NCBI GenBank assembly: GCA_965223755.1
Contig: CBDCXF010000001.1
Location: forward strand, 1,178,001 to 1,242,000
Direction of reading: 5' to 3'
From: CBDCXF01 sp965223755
GTDB taxonomy: Bacteria; Acidobacteriota; Thermoanaerobaculia; Multivoradales; JAHEKO01
DNA: 64,000 nucleotides
The notes below the pieces were generated by a model, which was given only the letters and a program-made list of their open reading frames with translations, searched no databases and was not told the origin of the DNA. Both the position numbers and the translations under genes were made by a program. Below are positions 31,218-41,500 of this stretch, piece after piece. The stretch's first letter is position 1; each line of letters opens with the position of its first letter.

Positions 31218-32048
31218 CTACCTACGTTTGTTCCGTCGCCGCACAATCTGTGAGTCGGTGCGCTTGTTGCGCCGTGTCTTGTACCCCTTGGTCGGCACAC
31301 CCCAGGGCGTACAAGGGTGACGGCCACCTGAGCTGCGGCCTTCGCCACCACCCATGGGGTGATCAACAGGGTTCATGGTGACGCCGCGGTTGTGCGGACG
31401 GCGGCCAAGCCAACGTTTGCGACCGGCCTTGCCCAACGACAAATTGCCGTGTTCTTCATTGCCAACTTCGCCCACCGTCGCGTAGCAGTTGACGTGGACG
31501 CGGCGGACTTCGCCGGAGGGCAATTTGACCTGGGCTTGGCGCCCCTCTTTGGCCATCAACTGTGCCGCCGCCCCGGCGCTACGGGCCATTTGGCCGCCCT
31601 TGCCGATTTTGAGCTCGATGTTGTGGATCATCGTGCCCTGCGGAATGGCACTGATCGGCAGTGCGTTGCCGACATCGGGCGTAGCATCCGCGCCGGATAT
31701 CACCTGGGCACCAACCTTGAGTCCCTTAGGGGCAAGGATGTAGCGCTTCTCTCCGTCGGCATAGGCCAGCAAAGCGATGCGAGCGGTACGGTTCGGGTCG
31801 TACTCAATCGAAACCACGCGCGCCGGAATGCCGTGCTTGTCGCGCTTGAAATCGATGACGCGATAGCGCCGTTTGTGGCCGCCGCCGCGAAAGCGAATGG
31901 TGACGCGGCCCTTGTTGCCGCGGCCGCTGACGCGCTTCTTGCCCTTGGTCAACGGCTTGTGCGGGCGCTTTTCGGTGACCTCTTCGAAAGTAGAAGAGGT
32001 TTGGAAGCGGCGCGACGCGTTGACCGGTCGATATTGACGAATACCCAT
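31218..32048 (-). CDS. rplB: 50S ribosomal protein L2
   Basis: 276 residues. Near the peptidyl-transferase centre; the conserved GGRHPCTPWGVPTKGYKTRR and HPMGGGEGRSSGG with the essential His are present. N-terminal OB fold with RYRVIDFKRDKHGIPARVVS. 56 bp after rplW. Confidence 0.98.
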   Translation of the reverse strand: MGIRQYRPVNASRRFQTSSTFEEVTEKRPHKPLTKGKKRVSGRGNKGRVTIRFRGGGHKRRYRVIDFKRDKHGIPARVVSIEYDPNRTARIALLAYADGEKRYILAPKGLKVGAQVISGADATPDVGNALPISAIPQGTMIHNIELKIGKGGQMARSAGAAAQLMAKEGRQAQVKLPSGEVRRVHVNCYATVGEVGNEEHGNLSLGKAGRKRWLGRRPHNRGVTMNPVDHPMGGGEGRSSGGRHPCTPWGVPTKGYKTRRNKRTDSQIVRRRNKRR

Positions 32049-32104
32049 GATGACTTCCTTCTAGTCCGCCTTCCCTAGCATCTTCAAAAACCTAGGCACC
32101 CTCA

Positions 32105-32395
32105 CTAGGCACCTTCGAAGAATTCGATTGGCTTCTCGCCCTCGGCGAGACGGACGTAGGCCTTTTTCCAATCCGCACGGCGGCCGACGTAGCGGCCCTG
32201 CCGGCGCACCTTGCCGCGCACCCGAGCGATGCGAACGTCCACGACTTTGACTCCGAACTGCTCTTCGACAGCACGGCGCACTTCGATCTTGTTGGCATCG
32301 CGGCGGACGTGGAACGCCACCGCAGTGCCCAACTCGTTTTGGATTGCCGTCTTTTCTGTAATCAACGGCCGCACTAGGACGTCTTGCTGTCTCAT
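32105..32395 (-). CDS. rplW: 50S ribosomal protein L23
   Basis: 96 residues; docking site for SRP and trigger factor at the tunnel exit. It has VLVRPLITEKTAIQNELGTA, VRRDANKIEVRRAVEEQFGV and RRQGRYVGRRADWKKAYVRL. Overlaps rplD by 4 bp. Confidence 0.98.
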   Translation of the reverse strand: MRQQDVLVRPLITEKTAIQNELGTAVAFHVRRDANKIEVRRAVEEQFGVKVVDVRIARVRGKVRRQGRYVGRRADWKKAYVRLAEGEKPIEFFEGA

Positions 32396-33015
32396 GAGGT
32401 CAACATCTCCGTCAGGCGAGTCAAGCCGTCTTCCGTGATCACAAAGTGATCGCGATCGACAACGTCATAGACGTTGACGGCCAGAGCATCGACGCTTTTG
32501 AGCGCCTGGTTGTTGCGCGAGGCGAGCTGCAGGTTGTGATTGTCGAAACGGTCGACCAGCAGCGCCTTGCCCTTGATGCCAAGCCCATCCAGGGCCTTGG
32601 CCAACTGCGCGGTCTTGGGCTCGGACAGCTCGAGATTGGAAAGCACCAGGACTTCTTCTTGGCGCAGCTTCTCGGATAGCGCCGAAGCCAGTGCAACGCG
32701 CTTTTCGCGGCGGCTCATCTTGGTCGTGTAGTCGCGCGGCTGCGGACCGTGGACCACTCCGCCCTTGCGCCAAATCGGACTCTTAAAGGAGCCCGCGCGC
32801 GCGCGCCCAGTGCCCTTTTGACGGTATGGTTTGCGGCCGCTGCCGACCACCTCGCTACGGCCCTTGGCCTTGGCCGAGCCCGAGCGCTGCGCCGCCTGGT
32901 AGGCGACCACCGCCTGATGCACCAGGTGCTCGCGGTAGGGCTGGTCGAAGACCTCGTCGGCGAGGTCGACGCTACCGACTTTCTTGTTATCCAAGCTCTT
33001 GACGTCAATCTTCAT
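32392..33015 (-). CDS. rplD: 50S ribosomal protein L4
   Basis: 207 residues. The extended tunnel loop is visible (SGRKPYRQKGTGRARAGSFK then PIWRKGGVVHGPQPRDYTTK). In E. coli L4 represses the S10 operon; no such leader was recognised here. 31 bp after rplC. Confidence 0.98.
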   Translation of the reverse strand: MKIDVKSLDNKKVGSVDLADEVFDQPYREHLVHQAVVAYQAAQRSGSAKAKGRSEVVGSGRKPYRQKGTGRARAGSFKSPIWRKGGVVHGPQPRDYTTKMSRREKRVALASALSEKLRQEEVLVLSNLELSEPKTAQLAKALDGLGIKGKALLVDRFDNHNLQLASRNNQALKSVDALAVNVYDVVDRDHFVITEDGLTRLTEMLTS

Positions 33016-33046
33016 GATCCATCTCGTCGCCTTGCCTTTGGCTTGC

Positions 33047-33670
33047 CTAGCGCGCCTTTCTCACTTGCACAAAGCCGTTCTTGGGGCCCGGTACGGCGCC
33101 GCGCAGAAACAACAAGCCGCGCTCCTCATCGACCTTAACCACTTTGAGGTTCTTGGTCGTGATGCGCTTGTTACCGGTCTGCCCGGGCAGCTTCTGACCG
33201 GGAAACACGCGCGAAGGATCGGATGCCTGGCCGATCGATCCGGGAGCGCGGTGAAACATCGAACCGTGGGTTGCACGACCGCCGCCGAATCCGTGGCGCT
33301 TGATGACACCCTGAAACCCCTTGCCCTTGGACACCGCGACCACATCAACGTAGTCGTCGGCGGCGAACAACGAGGCGTTCAGCTCGTCACCGGCGGCGAT
33401 CTCATCGTCGGCGCCGACGTGAAACTCGGCCAAATGGCGCGTCGGAGCGACATCGGCCTTCTTGAAGTGGCCGCGCATCGGTTTGGAGATCTTGCGCTTG
33501 GGCACGTCCTCGACCAATCCGATCTGGACCGCATCGTAACCGTCGCTGTCCATCGTCTTGCGCTGTACGACGACACAAGGGCCGGCCTTGACAACGGTCA
33601 CCGGCTGGACGCGACCGTCTTCGCCGAAGATCTGGGTCATCCCCAGTTTGGTTCCTAGGAGGGTTTGCAT
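33047..33670 (-). CDS. rplC: 50S ribosomal protein L3
   Basis: 207 residues. TLLGTKLGMTQIFGEDGRVQ at the start; the loop reaching the peptidyl-transferase centre has GFGGGRATHGSMFHRAPGSI. Nucleates 50S assembly. 35 bp after rpsJ. Confidence 0.98.
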   Translation of the reverse strand: MQTLLGTKLGMTQIFGEDGRVQPVTVVKAGPCVVVQRKTMDSDGYDAVQIGLVEDVPKRKISKPMRGHFKKADVAPTRHLAEFHVGADDEIAAGDELNASLFAADDYVDVVAVSKGKGFQGVIKRHGFGGGRATHGSMFHRAPGSIGQASDPSRVFPGQKLPGQTGNKRITTKNLKVVKVDEERGLLFLRGAVPGPKNGFVQVRKAR

Positions 33671-33705
33671 CGTTCTTGCCTCTCGCCTTTCCTCAAACCG
33701 CCTCG

Positions 33706-34023
33706 TCAGGCTCCAAAGGCCTTGATTTCCACGTCGACACCGGCGGGCAGCTCCAGCTTCATCAGCGCATCGACCGTCTGACCGGTGGGTTCGAAGATGT
33801 CGAGTAGCCGCTTGTGGGTGCGAATCTCGAACTGTTCGCGAGATTTCTTGTCGATGTGCGGCGAGCGGTTGACGGTGTACTTGGCGATGTGGGTCGGCAA
33901 AGGAATCGGTCCGACAACACGTGCCCCCGTGCGCCGCGCAGTGTTGACGATCTCGAAAGTCGAGGTGTCGAGCACGCGGTAGTCGTAGCCCTTAAGCCGG
34001 ATGCGTATTTTTTCGCTTTCCAT
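33706..34023 (-). CDS. rpsJ: 30S ribosomal protein S10
   Basis: 105 residues: KIRIRLKGYDYRVLDTSTFE, RTGARVVGPIPLPTHIAKYT and the loop RSPHIDKKSREQFEIRTHKR. Also NusE, a transcription antitermination partner of NusB, in the known role of the family. 32 bp after tuf1. Confidence 0.98.
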   Translation of the reverse strand: MESEKIRIRLKGYDYRVLDTSTFEIVNTARRTGARVVGPIPLPTHIAKYTVNRSPHIDKKSREQFEIRTHKRLLDIFEPTGQTVDALMKLELPAGVDVEIKAFGA

Positions 34024-34055
34024 CTTTCCGATTCCTTCGTCTTAACCTTCTACCG

Positions 34056-35246
34056 CTATTCAACAATGTCGGTGACCGTCCCGGCCCCGACCGTCCTACC
34101 ACCCTCGCGAATCGCAAACCGCACACCCTTCTCCATCGCGATCGGAGCAATCAGCTCCACAGACAAACTCACATTGTCACCAGGCATCACCATCTCTGTA
34201 CCCGATGGCAAGTCCGCCGAACCCGTCACATCCGTCGTACGGAAGTAAAACTGCGGACGGTAACCCTTGAAGAACGGAGTGTGGCGACCACCCTCTTCCT
34301 TCGTCAGCACGTACACCTCACCAGCAAACTTGGTGTGAGGGGTGATCGAACCGGGCTTGGCCAACACCTGACCACGCTCCACCTCGTCCTTCTTCGTACC
34401 GCGAAGCAGAATTCCTACGTTGTCACCCGCCTGGCCCTCATCGAGGAGCTTGCGGAACATCTCCACACCCGTAACCGTCGTCTTGTCCGTGTCACGGATA
34501 CCAACGATCTCCACTTCCTCACCAACCTTGATCTGACCCCGCTCGATGCGGCCCGTCACCACCGTCCCACGACCCGAGATCGTGAAGATGTCTTCGATCG
34601 GCATCAGGAAGTCCTGGTCAATGGCGCGCTCAGGCTCCGGAATGTAGCTGTCGCAGGCTTCCAGGAGTTCCACCACGCACTTGCCGTCACCGTCCGGATC
34701 GCCGCTCTCGAGAGCCTTCAGCGCCGAACCGCGGACGATTGGGATGTCGTCACCCGGAAAGTCGTACTGGGAGAGCAGCTCGCGGATCTCAAGTTCTACG
34801 AGGTCCAGAAGCTCTTCATCGTCCACCATGTCGGTCTTGTTCATGAACACGACGATGAAAGGAACACCAACCTGGCGGGCCAAGAGGATGTGCTCGCGCG
34901 TCTGCGGCATCGGGCCGTCGGCGGCTGAGACCACCAGGATGGCACCGTCCATCTGAGCTGCACCGGTGATCATATTCTTGACGTAGTCAGCATGACCCGG
35001 GCAGTCCACGTGAGCGTAGTGGCGGTTCTCCGTCTCGTACTCAACGTGGGCGGTCGCGATCGTGATACCGCGCTCGCGCTCCTCAGGAGCTTTGTCGATG
35101 TTGTCGAATGACACGAACTCCGCCAGGCCACGCTTGGCCTGAACTTCCGTGATCGCCGCAGTTAACGTCGTCTTGCCGTGGTCTACGTGACCGATCGTGC
35201 CGATGTTTACGTGAGGCTTTGAACGCTCAAACTTCTCCTTAGCCAT
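34056..35246 (-). CDS. tuf: Elongation factor Tu, copy 1 (str cluster)
   Basis: 396 residues; delivers aminoacyl-tRNA to the ribosome as a GTP complex. G1 GHVDHGKTTL, G3 DCPGHADYVK, G4 NKTDMVD and G5 GSALKAL are intact. The C-terminal domain has GMEMFRKLLDEGQAGDNVGI-like EF-Tu segments and YRPQFYFRTTDVTG. The protein translation matches copy 2 at 50364-51554 residue for residue, and the DNA differs only at scattered synonymous sites. 10 bp after fusA. Confidence 0.98.
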   Translation of the reverse strand: MAKEKFERSKPHVNIGTIGHVDHGKTTLTAAITEVQAKRGLAEFVSFDNIDKAPEERERGITIATAHVEYETENRHYAHVDCPGHADYVKNMITGAAQMDGAILVVSAADGPMPQTREHILLARQVGVPFIVVFMNKTDMVDDEELLDLVELEIRELLSQYDFPGDDIPIVRGSALKALESGDPDGDGKCVVELLEACDSYIPEPERAIDQDFLMPIEDIFTISGRGTVVTGRIERGQIKVGEEVEIVGIRDTDKTTVTGVEMFRKLLDEGQAGDNVGILLRGTKKDEVERGQVLAKPGSITPHTKFAGEVYVLTKEEGGRHTPFFKGYRPQFYFRTTDVTGSADLPSGTEMVMPGDNVSLSVELIAPIAMEKGVRFAIREGGRTVGAGTVTDIVE

Positions 35247-35256
35247 CCTTCACTCC

Positions 35257-37332
35257 TTAGCCGACTGTCTTCGCGATCACCTCTTCGGCGACGCTCTTGG
35301 GGGCCTGTTCGTAAGCGGCGAACTGCATGGTGTAGTTGGCCCGCCCCTGGGTCTGCGACCGCAGATCGGTGGCGTAGCCAAACATCTCGGAAAGAGGAAC
35401 GCGGCACGACACAACCTGGGCGTTTCCGCGCGCCTCCATTTGTTGCACCCGTCCGCGTCGCGAGGTGATGTCACCGATGACATCGCCCATGTACTCCTCG
35501 GGGGTGACAACTTCAACACTCATAACCGGCTCGAGCAAAACTGGCTGGGCACGTTTGAGTGCGTCCTGCAGAGCCATGGAACCAGCAACTTTGAACGCGA
35601 CCTCGGAAGAGTCCACGTCATGCGAACTGCCGTCGTAAAGGTCAACTTCGAGACTGGTGATGGGGTAACCGGCCAACGGACCGTTCTCCATCGCCTCGGA
35701 AATCCCCTGCTGCACCGGCTTGATGAACTCTCGTGGGATCGATCCACCGACGATCTGGTTGTTGAAGACCAGACCCTCTTCTTGAGTCGGACGAATGCGA
35801 ATCTTGCAATGACCGAATTGTCCGCGACCACCGCTCTGGCGCACGAAACGACCTTCGCCTTCAGCCTCAACTTGCACGGTCTCTTTGTAGGCCACCTGCG
35901 GCCGGCCGATGCCCGCATCGACGTTGAATTCGCGGACTAGGCGGTCGGTGATGATCTCCAAGTGCAACTCACCCATGCCCGAAATCAGGGTCTGACCGGT
36001 GTCGGGATCGGTGTGGACCCGGAAGGTCGGATCTTCTTGCATCAACTTGGAGAGGGAGGTGGCGAGCTTTTCTTGGTCGGCTTTGGTTTTGGGTTCGATC
36101 GATACCGAAATGACCGGTTCCGGAAAGGTCATGGACTCGAGCAAAACCGGGGCGTTGGCGTCACAGATGGTGTCGCCAGTCGTGACTCCTTTGAGACCGA
36201 CGGCGGCGGCAATATCGCCCGCCCAAACCTCCGAGATCTCGTCGCGTTTGTTGGCGTGCATCTGCAGCAACCGACCGATGCGCTCTTTCTTGCCCTTGCC
36301 AGCGTTGAGCACCGAATCGCCCGAGGAAACGCTGCCCGAATAGACGCGGAAGTAAGCCAACTGCCCGACGAAGGGGTCGGTCATGATCTTGAATACCAGG
36401 GCCGAAAACGGTTCGCCATCCTCGGACTTGCGGCGCAGAACCGCGTCGCTGTCGACCTCGTGGCCTTCGACCGGCGGCAAATCGGTCGGCGCCGGCAGGA
36501 AGTCGATCACCGCGTCGAGCATCGGCTGCACGCCCTTGTTCTTGAAAGCAGAGCCACAGAGAACCGGCTGCAGCTTGTTGCCAATGGTTGCATTGCGCAG
36601 CGCCGTCTTGAGCTCATCAACGGTGATCTCTTCGCCGCCCAAGTACTTCTCGATCAGGTCGTCGTCGGTCTCGGCGATTGCTTCGACCATCTGCTCGCGC
36701 GCTTCCGCGGCGCGTTCGGCGTACTCGGCCGGGATCTCTTCGACCACATAGTCGGCGCCCATGGTTTCGTCGTTGTAGGCGATGCCCCGCATCTCCATGA
36801 TGTCGATGACGCCACGGAGCTTGTCTTCGCTGCCCCACGGCAACTGGATGACGCAGGGAGACGCCCCGAGACGGGACTTCATCATGTCGACACAGCGATC
36901 GAAATCGGCACCGACCCGGTCCATCTTGTTGACAAAGGCCAGACGAGGAACGCGGTACTTGTCCGCCTGGCGCCAAACCGTCTCGGACTGTGGCTCCACG
37001 CCGGCAACGGCGTCGAACACGGCGATGGCGCCGTCCAAGACGCGCAACGAACGCTCGACCTCCGCGGTGAAGTCGACGTGCCCAGGAGTGTCAATGATGT
37101 TGATGCGGTAGTCGTTCCAAAAACAAGTGGTCGCTGCCGAAGTGATGGTAATGCCGCGCTCCTGCTCCTGGACCATCCAGTCCATGGTCGCAGTGCCCTC
37201 GTGCACCTCGCCGATCTTGTAGTTGACCCCGGTGTAGTAGAGAACTCGCTCAGTGGTCGTCGTCTTCCCGGCATCGATGTGGGCCATGATGCCGAGATTG
37301 CGAGTCTTGTCGAGAGATACCTTGCGCGCCAT
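35257..37332 (-). CDS. fusA: Elongation factor G
   Basis: 691 residues; GTPase that drives ribosome translocation. Intact G motifs: NLGIMAHIDAGKTTTTERVL, DTPGHVDFTAEVERSLRVLD and FVNKMDRVGADF, in contrast to the EF-G-like paralogue at 15633. Domain IV has VRQSGGRGQFGHCKIRI and PREFIKPVQQGISEAMENGP. 60 bp after rpsG. Confidence 0.98.
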   Translation of the reverse strand: MARKVSLDKTRNLGIMAHIDAGKTTTTERVLYYTGVNYKIGEVHEGTATMDWMVQEQERGITITSAATTCFWNDYRINIIDTPGHVDFTAEVERSLRVLDGAIAVFDAVAGVEPQSETVWRQADKYRVPRLAFVNKMDRVGADFDRCVDMMKSRLGASPCVIQLPWGSEDKLRGVIDIMEMRGIAYNDETMGADYVVEEIPAEYAERAAEAREQMVEAIAETDDDLIEKYLGGEEITVDELKTALRNATIGNKLQPVLCGSAFKNKGVQPMLDAVIDFLPAPTDLPPVEGHEVDSDAVLRRKSEDGEPFSALVFKIMTDPFVGQLAYFRVYSGSVSSGDSVLNAGKGKKERIGRLLQMHANKRDEISEVWAGDIAAAVGLKGVTTGDTICDANAPVLLESMTFPEPVISVSIEPKTKADQEKLATSLSKLMQEDPTFRVHTDPDTGQTLISGMGELHLEIITDRLVREFNVDAGIGRPQVAYKETVQVEAEGEGRFVRQSGGRGQFGHCKIRIRPTQEEGLVFNNQIVGGSIPREFIKPVQQGISEAMENGPLAGYPITSLEVDLYDGSSHDVDSSEVAFKVAGSMALQDALKRAQPVLLEPVMSVEVVTPEEYMGDVIGDITSRRGRVQQMEARGNAQVVSCRVPLSEMFGYATDLRSQTQGRANYTMQFAAYEQAPKSVAEEVIAKTVG

Positions 37333-37392
37333 TCTTCCACCGTCGTAGGAACTTCCAAGCCAACACTTGCTACGACAGCCTCCTCGTCACCC

Positions 37393-37863
37393 CTACCACC
37401 GGTAATGGGCGAAAGCGCGATTGGCCTCCGCCATGCGGTGGGTGTCTTCCTTCTTCTTCACTGCTCCGCCACGGCTCTCGGATGCCTCCAAGAGCTCTGC
37501 GGCAAGGCGCTCTCTCATCGTCTTCTCTCCGCGACCACGGGCGCTCGCCAGCAGCCAACGGAAGGACAGGGCTAGACGCCGGTTGGGGCGCACCTCGACC
37601 GGGATCTGGTAAGTCGAACCACCGACACGACGGCTCTTGACCTCGACCGTCGGCTTGACGTTGTCGACCGCTTTGGTGAACACCTTCATCGGATCGCCTT
37701 CGGTGCGCTCCTCAATCAATTTGAGGGCATCGTAGACGATCCGCTCGGCTACGGTCTTCTTGCCATCCAGCATGATCAAGTTGACGAATTTGGTAATCAG
37801 CTGCGAGCTGTAGACCGGGTCCGGCAGGACCTCTCGCTTGGGAACTTCGCGCCGCCTTGGCAT
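37393..37863 (-). CDS. rpsG: 30S ribosomal protein S7
   Basis: 156 residues; organises the 30S head. MPRRREVPKREVLPDPVYSS, LIMLDGKKTVAERIVYDALK, QIPVEVRPNRRLALSFRWLL and the C-terminal KEDTHRMAEANRAFAHYRW. 49 bp after rpsL. Confidence 0.98.
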   Translation of the reverse strand: MPRRREVPKREVLPDPVYSSQLITKFVNLIMLDGKKTVAERIVYDALKLIEERTEGDPMKVFTKAVDNVKPTVEVKSRRVGGSTYQIPVEVRPNRRLALSFRWLLASARGRGEKTMRERLAAELLEASESRGGAVKKKEDTHRMAEANRAFAHYRW

Positions 37864-37912
37864 CTTCTCTCGACTCCTTAACCTTCCGCGCTTTAATACC
37901 TACAAAGCCGCT

Positions 37913-38287
37913 CTAGGACTTGGGCCTCTTGGTGCCGTACTTGGAGCGACGCTGGCGCCGATCCTGAACGCCGACGGCGTCCAAGGCGCCGCGCACGACG
38001 TGGTAGCGGACCCCGGGAAGATCCTTGACGCGACCGCCACGAATGAGCACGATCGAGTGCTCCTGCAGGTTATGGCCGACGCCCGGGATGTAGGTTGTCA
38101 CTTCGATGCCGTTGGTGAGGCGCACGCGGGCAACTTTGCGCAAAGCGGAATTCGGCTTTTTGGGCGTCTGCGTGTAGACGCGAACGCACACACCGCGCTT
38201 CTGCGGAGAAGCTTGTAGAGCAGGACTCTTGGTCTTGCTTTGGATCTTCTTGCGGCCCTTGCGAACCAGTTGTTGAATCGTCGGCAT
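37913..38287 (-). CDS. rpsL: 30S ribosomal protein S12
   Basis: 124 residues from ATG 38287 (MPTIQQLVRKGRKKIQSKTK); the frame is open further upstream but does not match the family there. The decoding-site loops TPKKPNSALRKVARV and RGGRVKDLPGVRYHVVRG have the standard lysines, so no streptomycin-resistance substitution is visible. First gene of the str segment, after its own promoter and leader. Confidence 0.98.
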   Translation of the reverse strand: MPTIQQLVRKGRKKIQSKTKSPALQASPQKRGVCVRVYTQTPKKPNSALRKVARVRLTNGIEVTTYIPGVGHNLQEHSIVLIRGGRVKDLPGVRYHVVRGALDAVGVQDRRQRRSKYGTKRPKS

Positions 38288-38310
38288 CGTTCGTTTTTTC
38301 TCGCTTTTTC

Positions 38311-38400
38311 CCGTCGCCCGTTTTATGTCCACAAGGCGACGGATCCCCCAAGCCCCCACCTGCCAAAAGCTGGCGGTGGCTGTGAGAGGTCCTCTCTCTT
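38311..38400 (-). promoter_or_regulatory. Leader of the rpsL transcript with consecutive hairpins
   Basis: In the minus-strand direction the ~170-nt leader contains the inverted repeat GAGAGG-A-CCTCTC near 38384-38396. Next is CCACCGCCA/TGGCAGGTGG (38356-38379) and then CCGTCGCC/GGCGACGG with a loop of about 16 nt (38311-38342) close to the rpsL ribosome site. No U-tract follows the last stem. These may be protein- or RNA-binding control structures; function is inferred. Confidence 0.4.
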
Positions 38401-38457
38401 CGAGATACTCGTCGCACCCGACGGCGAACTAGGCCGTTTGCGGGGCGAAACCCACGA

Positions 38458-38486
38458 AGAGTAGCAATCGGTTGGCGCTACGTCAA
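38458..38486 (-). promoter_or_regulatory. Strong sigma-70-type promoter for rpsL-rpsG-fusA-tuf
   Basis: On the minus strand, TTGACG (38486-38481) and TACTCT (38463-38458) are spaced by exactly 17 bp, in the 241-bp gap between the rpoC stop and rpsL. It provides an internal transcription start within the super-operon. Confidence 0.65.
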
Positions 38487-38528
38487 CCCGATTTTCAGCG
38501 GATTAACTCGCTTTTTGAGCCCTTCGGA

Positions 38529-41500
38529 CTACTCCTCCCGATCCGCGAACTCCGCGGGCAAGGCGCGGATATCTTCGTCGCCGAGATCGAGGAAAAATTC
38601 GTCTTCGAACTCGTCTTCGGTGGGAATTTCGTCGACCATGTGGAAGTCGTGATAGTGCTCCATTCCGGTCCCCGCGGGGATCAAACGGCCCACAATCACG
38701 TTCTCTTTCAAGCCACGCAAGTAGTCGATGCTGCCGTTGATCGAGGCTTCGGTGAGCACCCGCGTCGTCTCCTGGAACGAAGCGGCGGAGATGAAACTCT
38801 CGGTCGACAGCGAGGCTTTGGTAATCCCCAGCAGCAACGGGCGGCCGACTGCCGGTGATCCACCCGCTGCCATAACGCGCTCGTTTTCTTCCTTAAAGCG
38901 GAAGCGGCTGACTTGCTCGTCAACCAGGAAGTTAGTGTCTCCAACTTCCTCGATCTTCATCGAGCGCATCATCTGGCGGACGATGACCTCGATGTGTTTG
39001 TCGTTGATGGTCACGCCCTGCGAGCGGTAGACCTCTTGAGTCTTGGCGACCAAGTACTCTTGAAGTTCCGTCTCACCCTGCACCTGCAGAATGTCGTGCG
39101 GATTCACCGCGCCGTCGATGAGCGCGTCACCGGCGTGCACCTCTTCGCCCTCTTGGACGTTGATGTGCACCGAGCGCGGCACCGTGTACTCGCGGGTGTC
39201 GCCGGATTCACTCTCGACGATGATTTTGCGCATGCCCTTGGCGGCATCCGCAATGCTGACCGAACCAGTGATCTCGGAGATCATCGCCGGTTCTTTGGGT
39301 GTGCGCGCCTCGAACAGTTCGACTACGCGCGGCAAACCGCCGGTGATGTCCTGTGTCTTGGTGGTTTCACGCGGAATCTTGACCAAGGTGTCACCGGGGT
39401 GCACCTTGTCGCCGTCGGAGACGATCAAGTGCGAACCGGTCGGCAACGCGTAGGATTTCTCCTGGCTGCCCTTCTTGACCACAATCGCCGGCGAGCGGCG
39501 TTCGGCGGTGATCGCATCGACAATGATGCGCTGGGTCAAACCGGTGACCGGGTCGGTTTCTTCACGCAGGTTCTCGCCTTCGATGATGTCGACGAACTCG
39601 ACCTTACCGGCGATCTCTGTCAACACCGCTGAAGTGTAGGGATCCCATTCAACCAAGTCGGCACCGCGCTCGACTTTGGCGCCGTCGCCAACGTGCAGGT
39701 GCGAACCGTAGGTGAGCTGATAGCGCTCCAGCTCGCGCCCGTCGTTGTCCTGGATGACAAGTTTTCCGTTGCGGTTGACCACAACCAGGTCGCCGTCCTT
39801 GCTTTCCACCGTCTTGACGTTGATGAAGTGCACCTTTCCGTCGGACAAGGCCGTATGGTGGGTCTGCTCGGACACGCGTCCGGCAATTCCACCGTAGTGA
39901 AAGGTGCGCATGGTGAGCTGAGTGCCCGGCTCGCCGATCGACTGCGCGGCGATGACGCCAACGGCGTTGCCGAGGTCCACCAAGCGACCGGTGGCCAGAT
40001 CACGGCCGTAGCACATGCGGCAAACGCCGCGGCGGCTTTCGCAGGTCAACACCGAACGAATCAGTGCCTCCTCGATGCCGGCGCTCTGAATGGCAACCGC
40101 AGTTTTTTCTCCGATCATCTCGCCGTACTTGACCAAGGTGTCGCCGGTCATCGGATCGACGATGTCTTCCTGAGCGATGCGGCCGATGATGCGGTCGCGC
40201 AACGTCTCGAGAATGTCGCCACCTTCGACGATGGCCTTTACGCGTAGACCCTCGATGGTGCCGCAGTCGTCTTCGCGCACAATGACGTCTTGTGCCACGT
40301 CGACGAGTCGACGGGTCAGATAACCGGAGTCCGCCGTCTTGAGAGCCGTATCCGCCAATCCTTTACGCGCACCGTGGGTCGAGATGAAGTACTGCAACAC
40401 CGATAGACCCTCGCGGAAGTTGGCGGTAATCGGCGTTTCGATGACCTCACCCGAAGGTTTGGACATCAGTCCGCGCATACCCGCCAACTGGCGCACCTGC
40501 TCGCGCGACCCGCGAGCGCCGGAATCGGCCATGACGCGAATCGGATTAGGCGCGCCGGTGGTTTCTTCCTGTAGCCGCAGGTCGGAGAACATCTCCTGCG
40601 AGACCCGCTCGGTGACACGATGCCAGATGTCGATGATCTTGTTCTTGCGCTCTCCAGCGGTGATGGTGCCGGCGTTGCGTTGCTTTTCGATGACGCCGAC
40701 TTCTTTGCGTGCATCACTAAGAATCTTGTCCTTGAGTGACGGGATCACCATGTCGTCGAGGCCAAAAGAAATGCCCGCTTTGGTGGCGTAGCGGAAAGTA
40801 ACGTCCTTCAAGGTGTCGAGCATCTTGACCGTAACGTCCTTGCCGAGACGGAAGTAAGCAAAACCTACGAGCTCTTGCAACCCGCGTTTCTTGAGCAGGC
40901 CGTTGACGTACGGCATTTGCTCGGGGAGATGCTGGTTGAAGATGACGCGACCGGCAGTAGTGTCGATGATCTCGCCCTCGACTTCACGCAACTGAGCGTG
41001 CATGACGTCCTGGTCGTCGACCTCCTGGTCGAGATCGATGAGCTCACCCGAATAGAGCAATTTGACTTGCGAATGGGTCTCAATGAAGCCCTGGTGGAGA
41101 GCCAGCTCCACGTCCTCCGGACGCGAAAACATGCGCCCTTCACCCTGGGCGCCCTCGCGGGCCAAAGTCAAGTAGTAGCCACCGAGGACGAGGTCCTGGC
41201 TGGGAACCGCAATCGGGCGGCCGTGCGCGGGGCTCAAGATGTTCTCGGCCGAGAGCATCAGCACCTGGCTTTCGATCTGCGCCTTGGGCGACAACGGCAC
41301 GTGCACCGCCATCTGGTCACCGTCAAAATCGGCGTTGAATGCGGCACAGACCAGAGGATGAATCTGGATCGCCTTGCCCTCGATCAACTTGGGCTCGAAA
41401 GCCTGAATGCCGAGTCGATGCAGCGTTGGCGCGCGGTTGAGGAGCACCGGATGGTCTTTGATGACCTCGTCGAGTGCATCCCAGACCACGTCCTCTTCGC

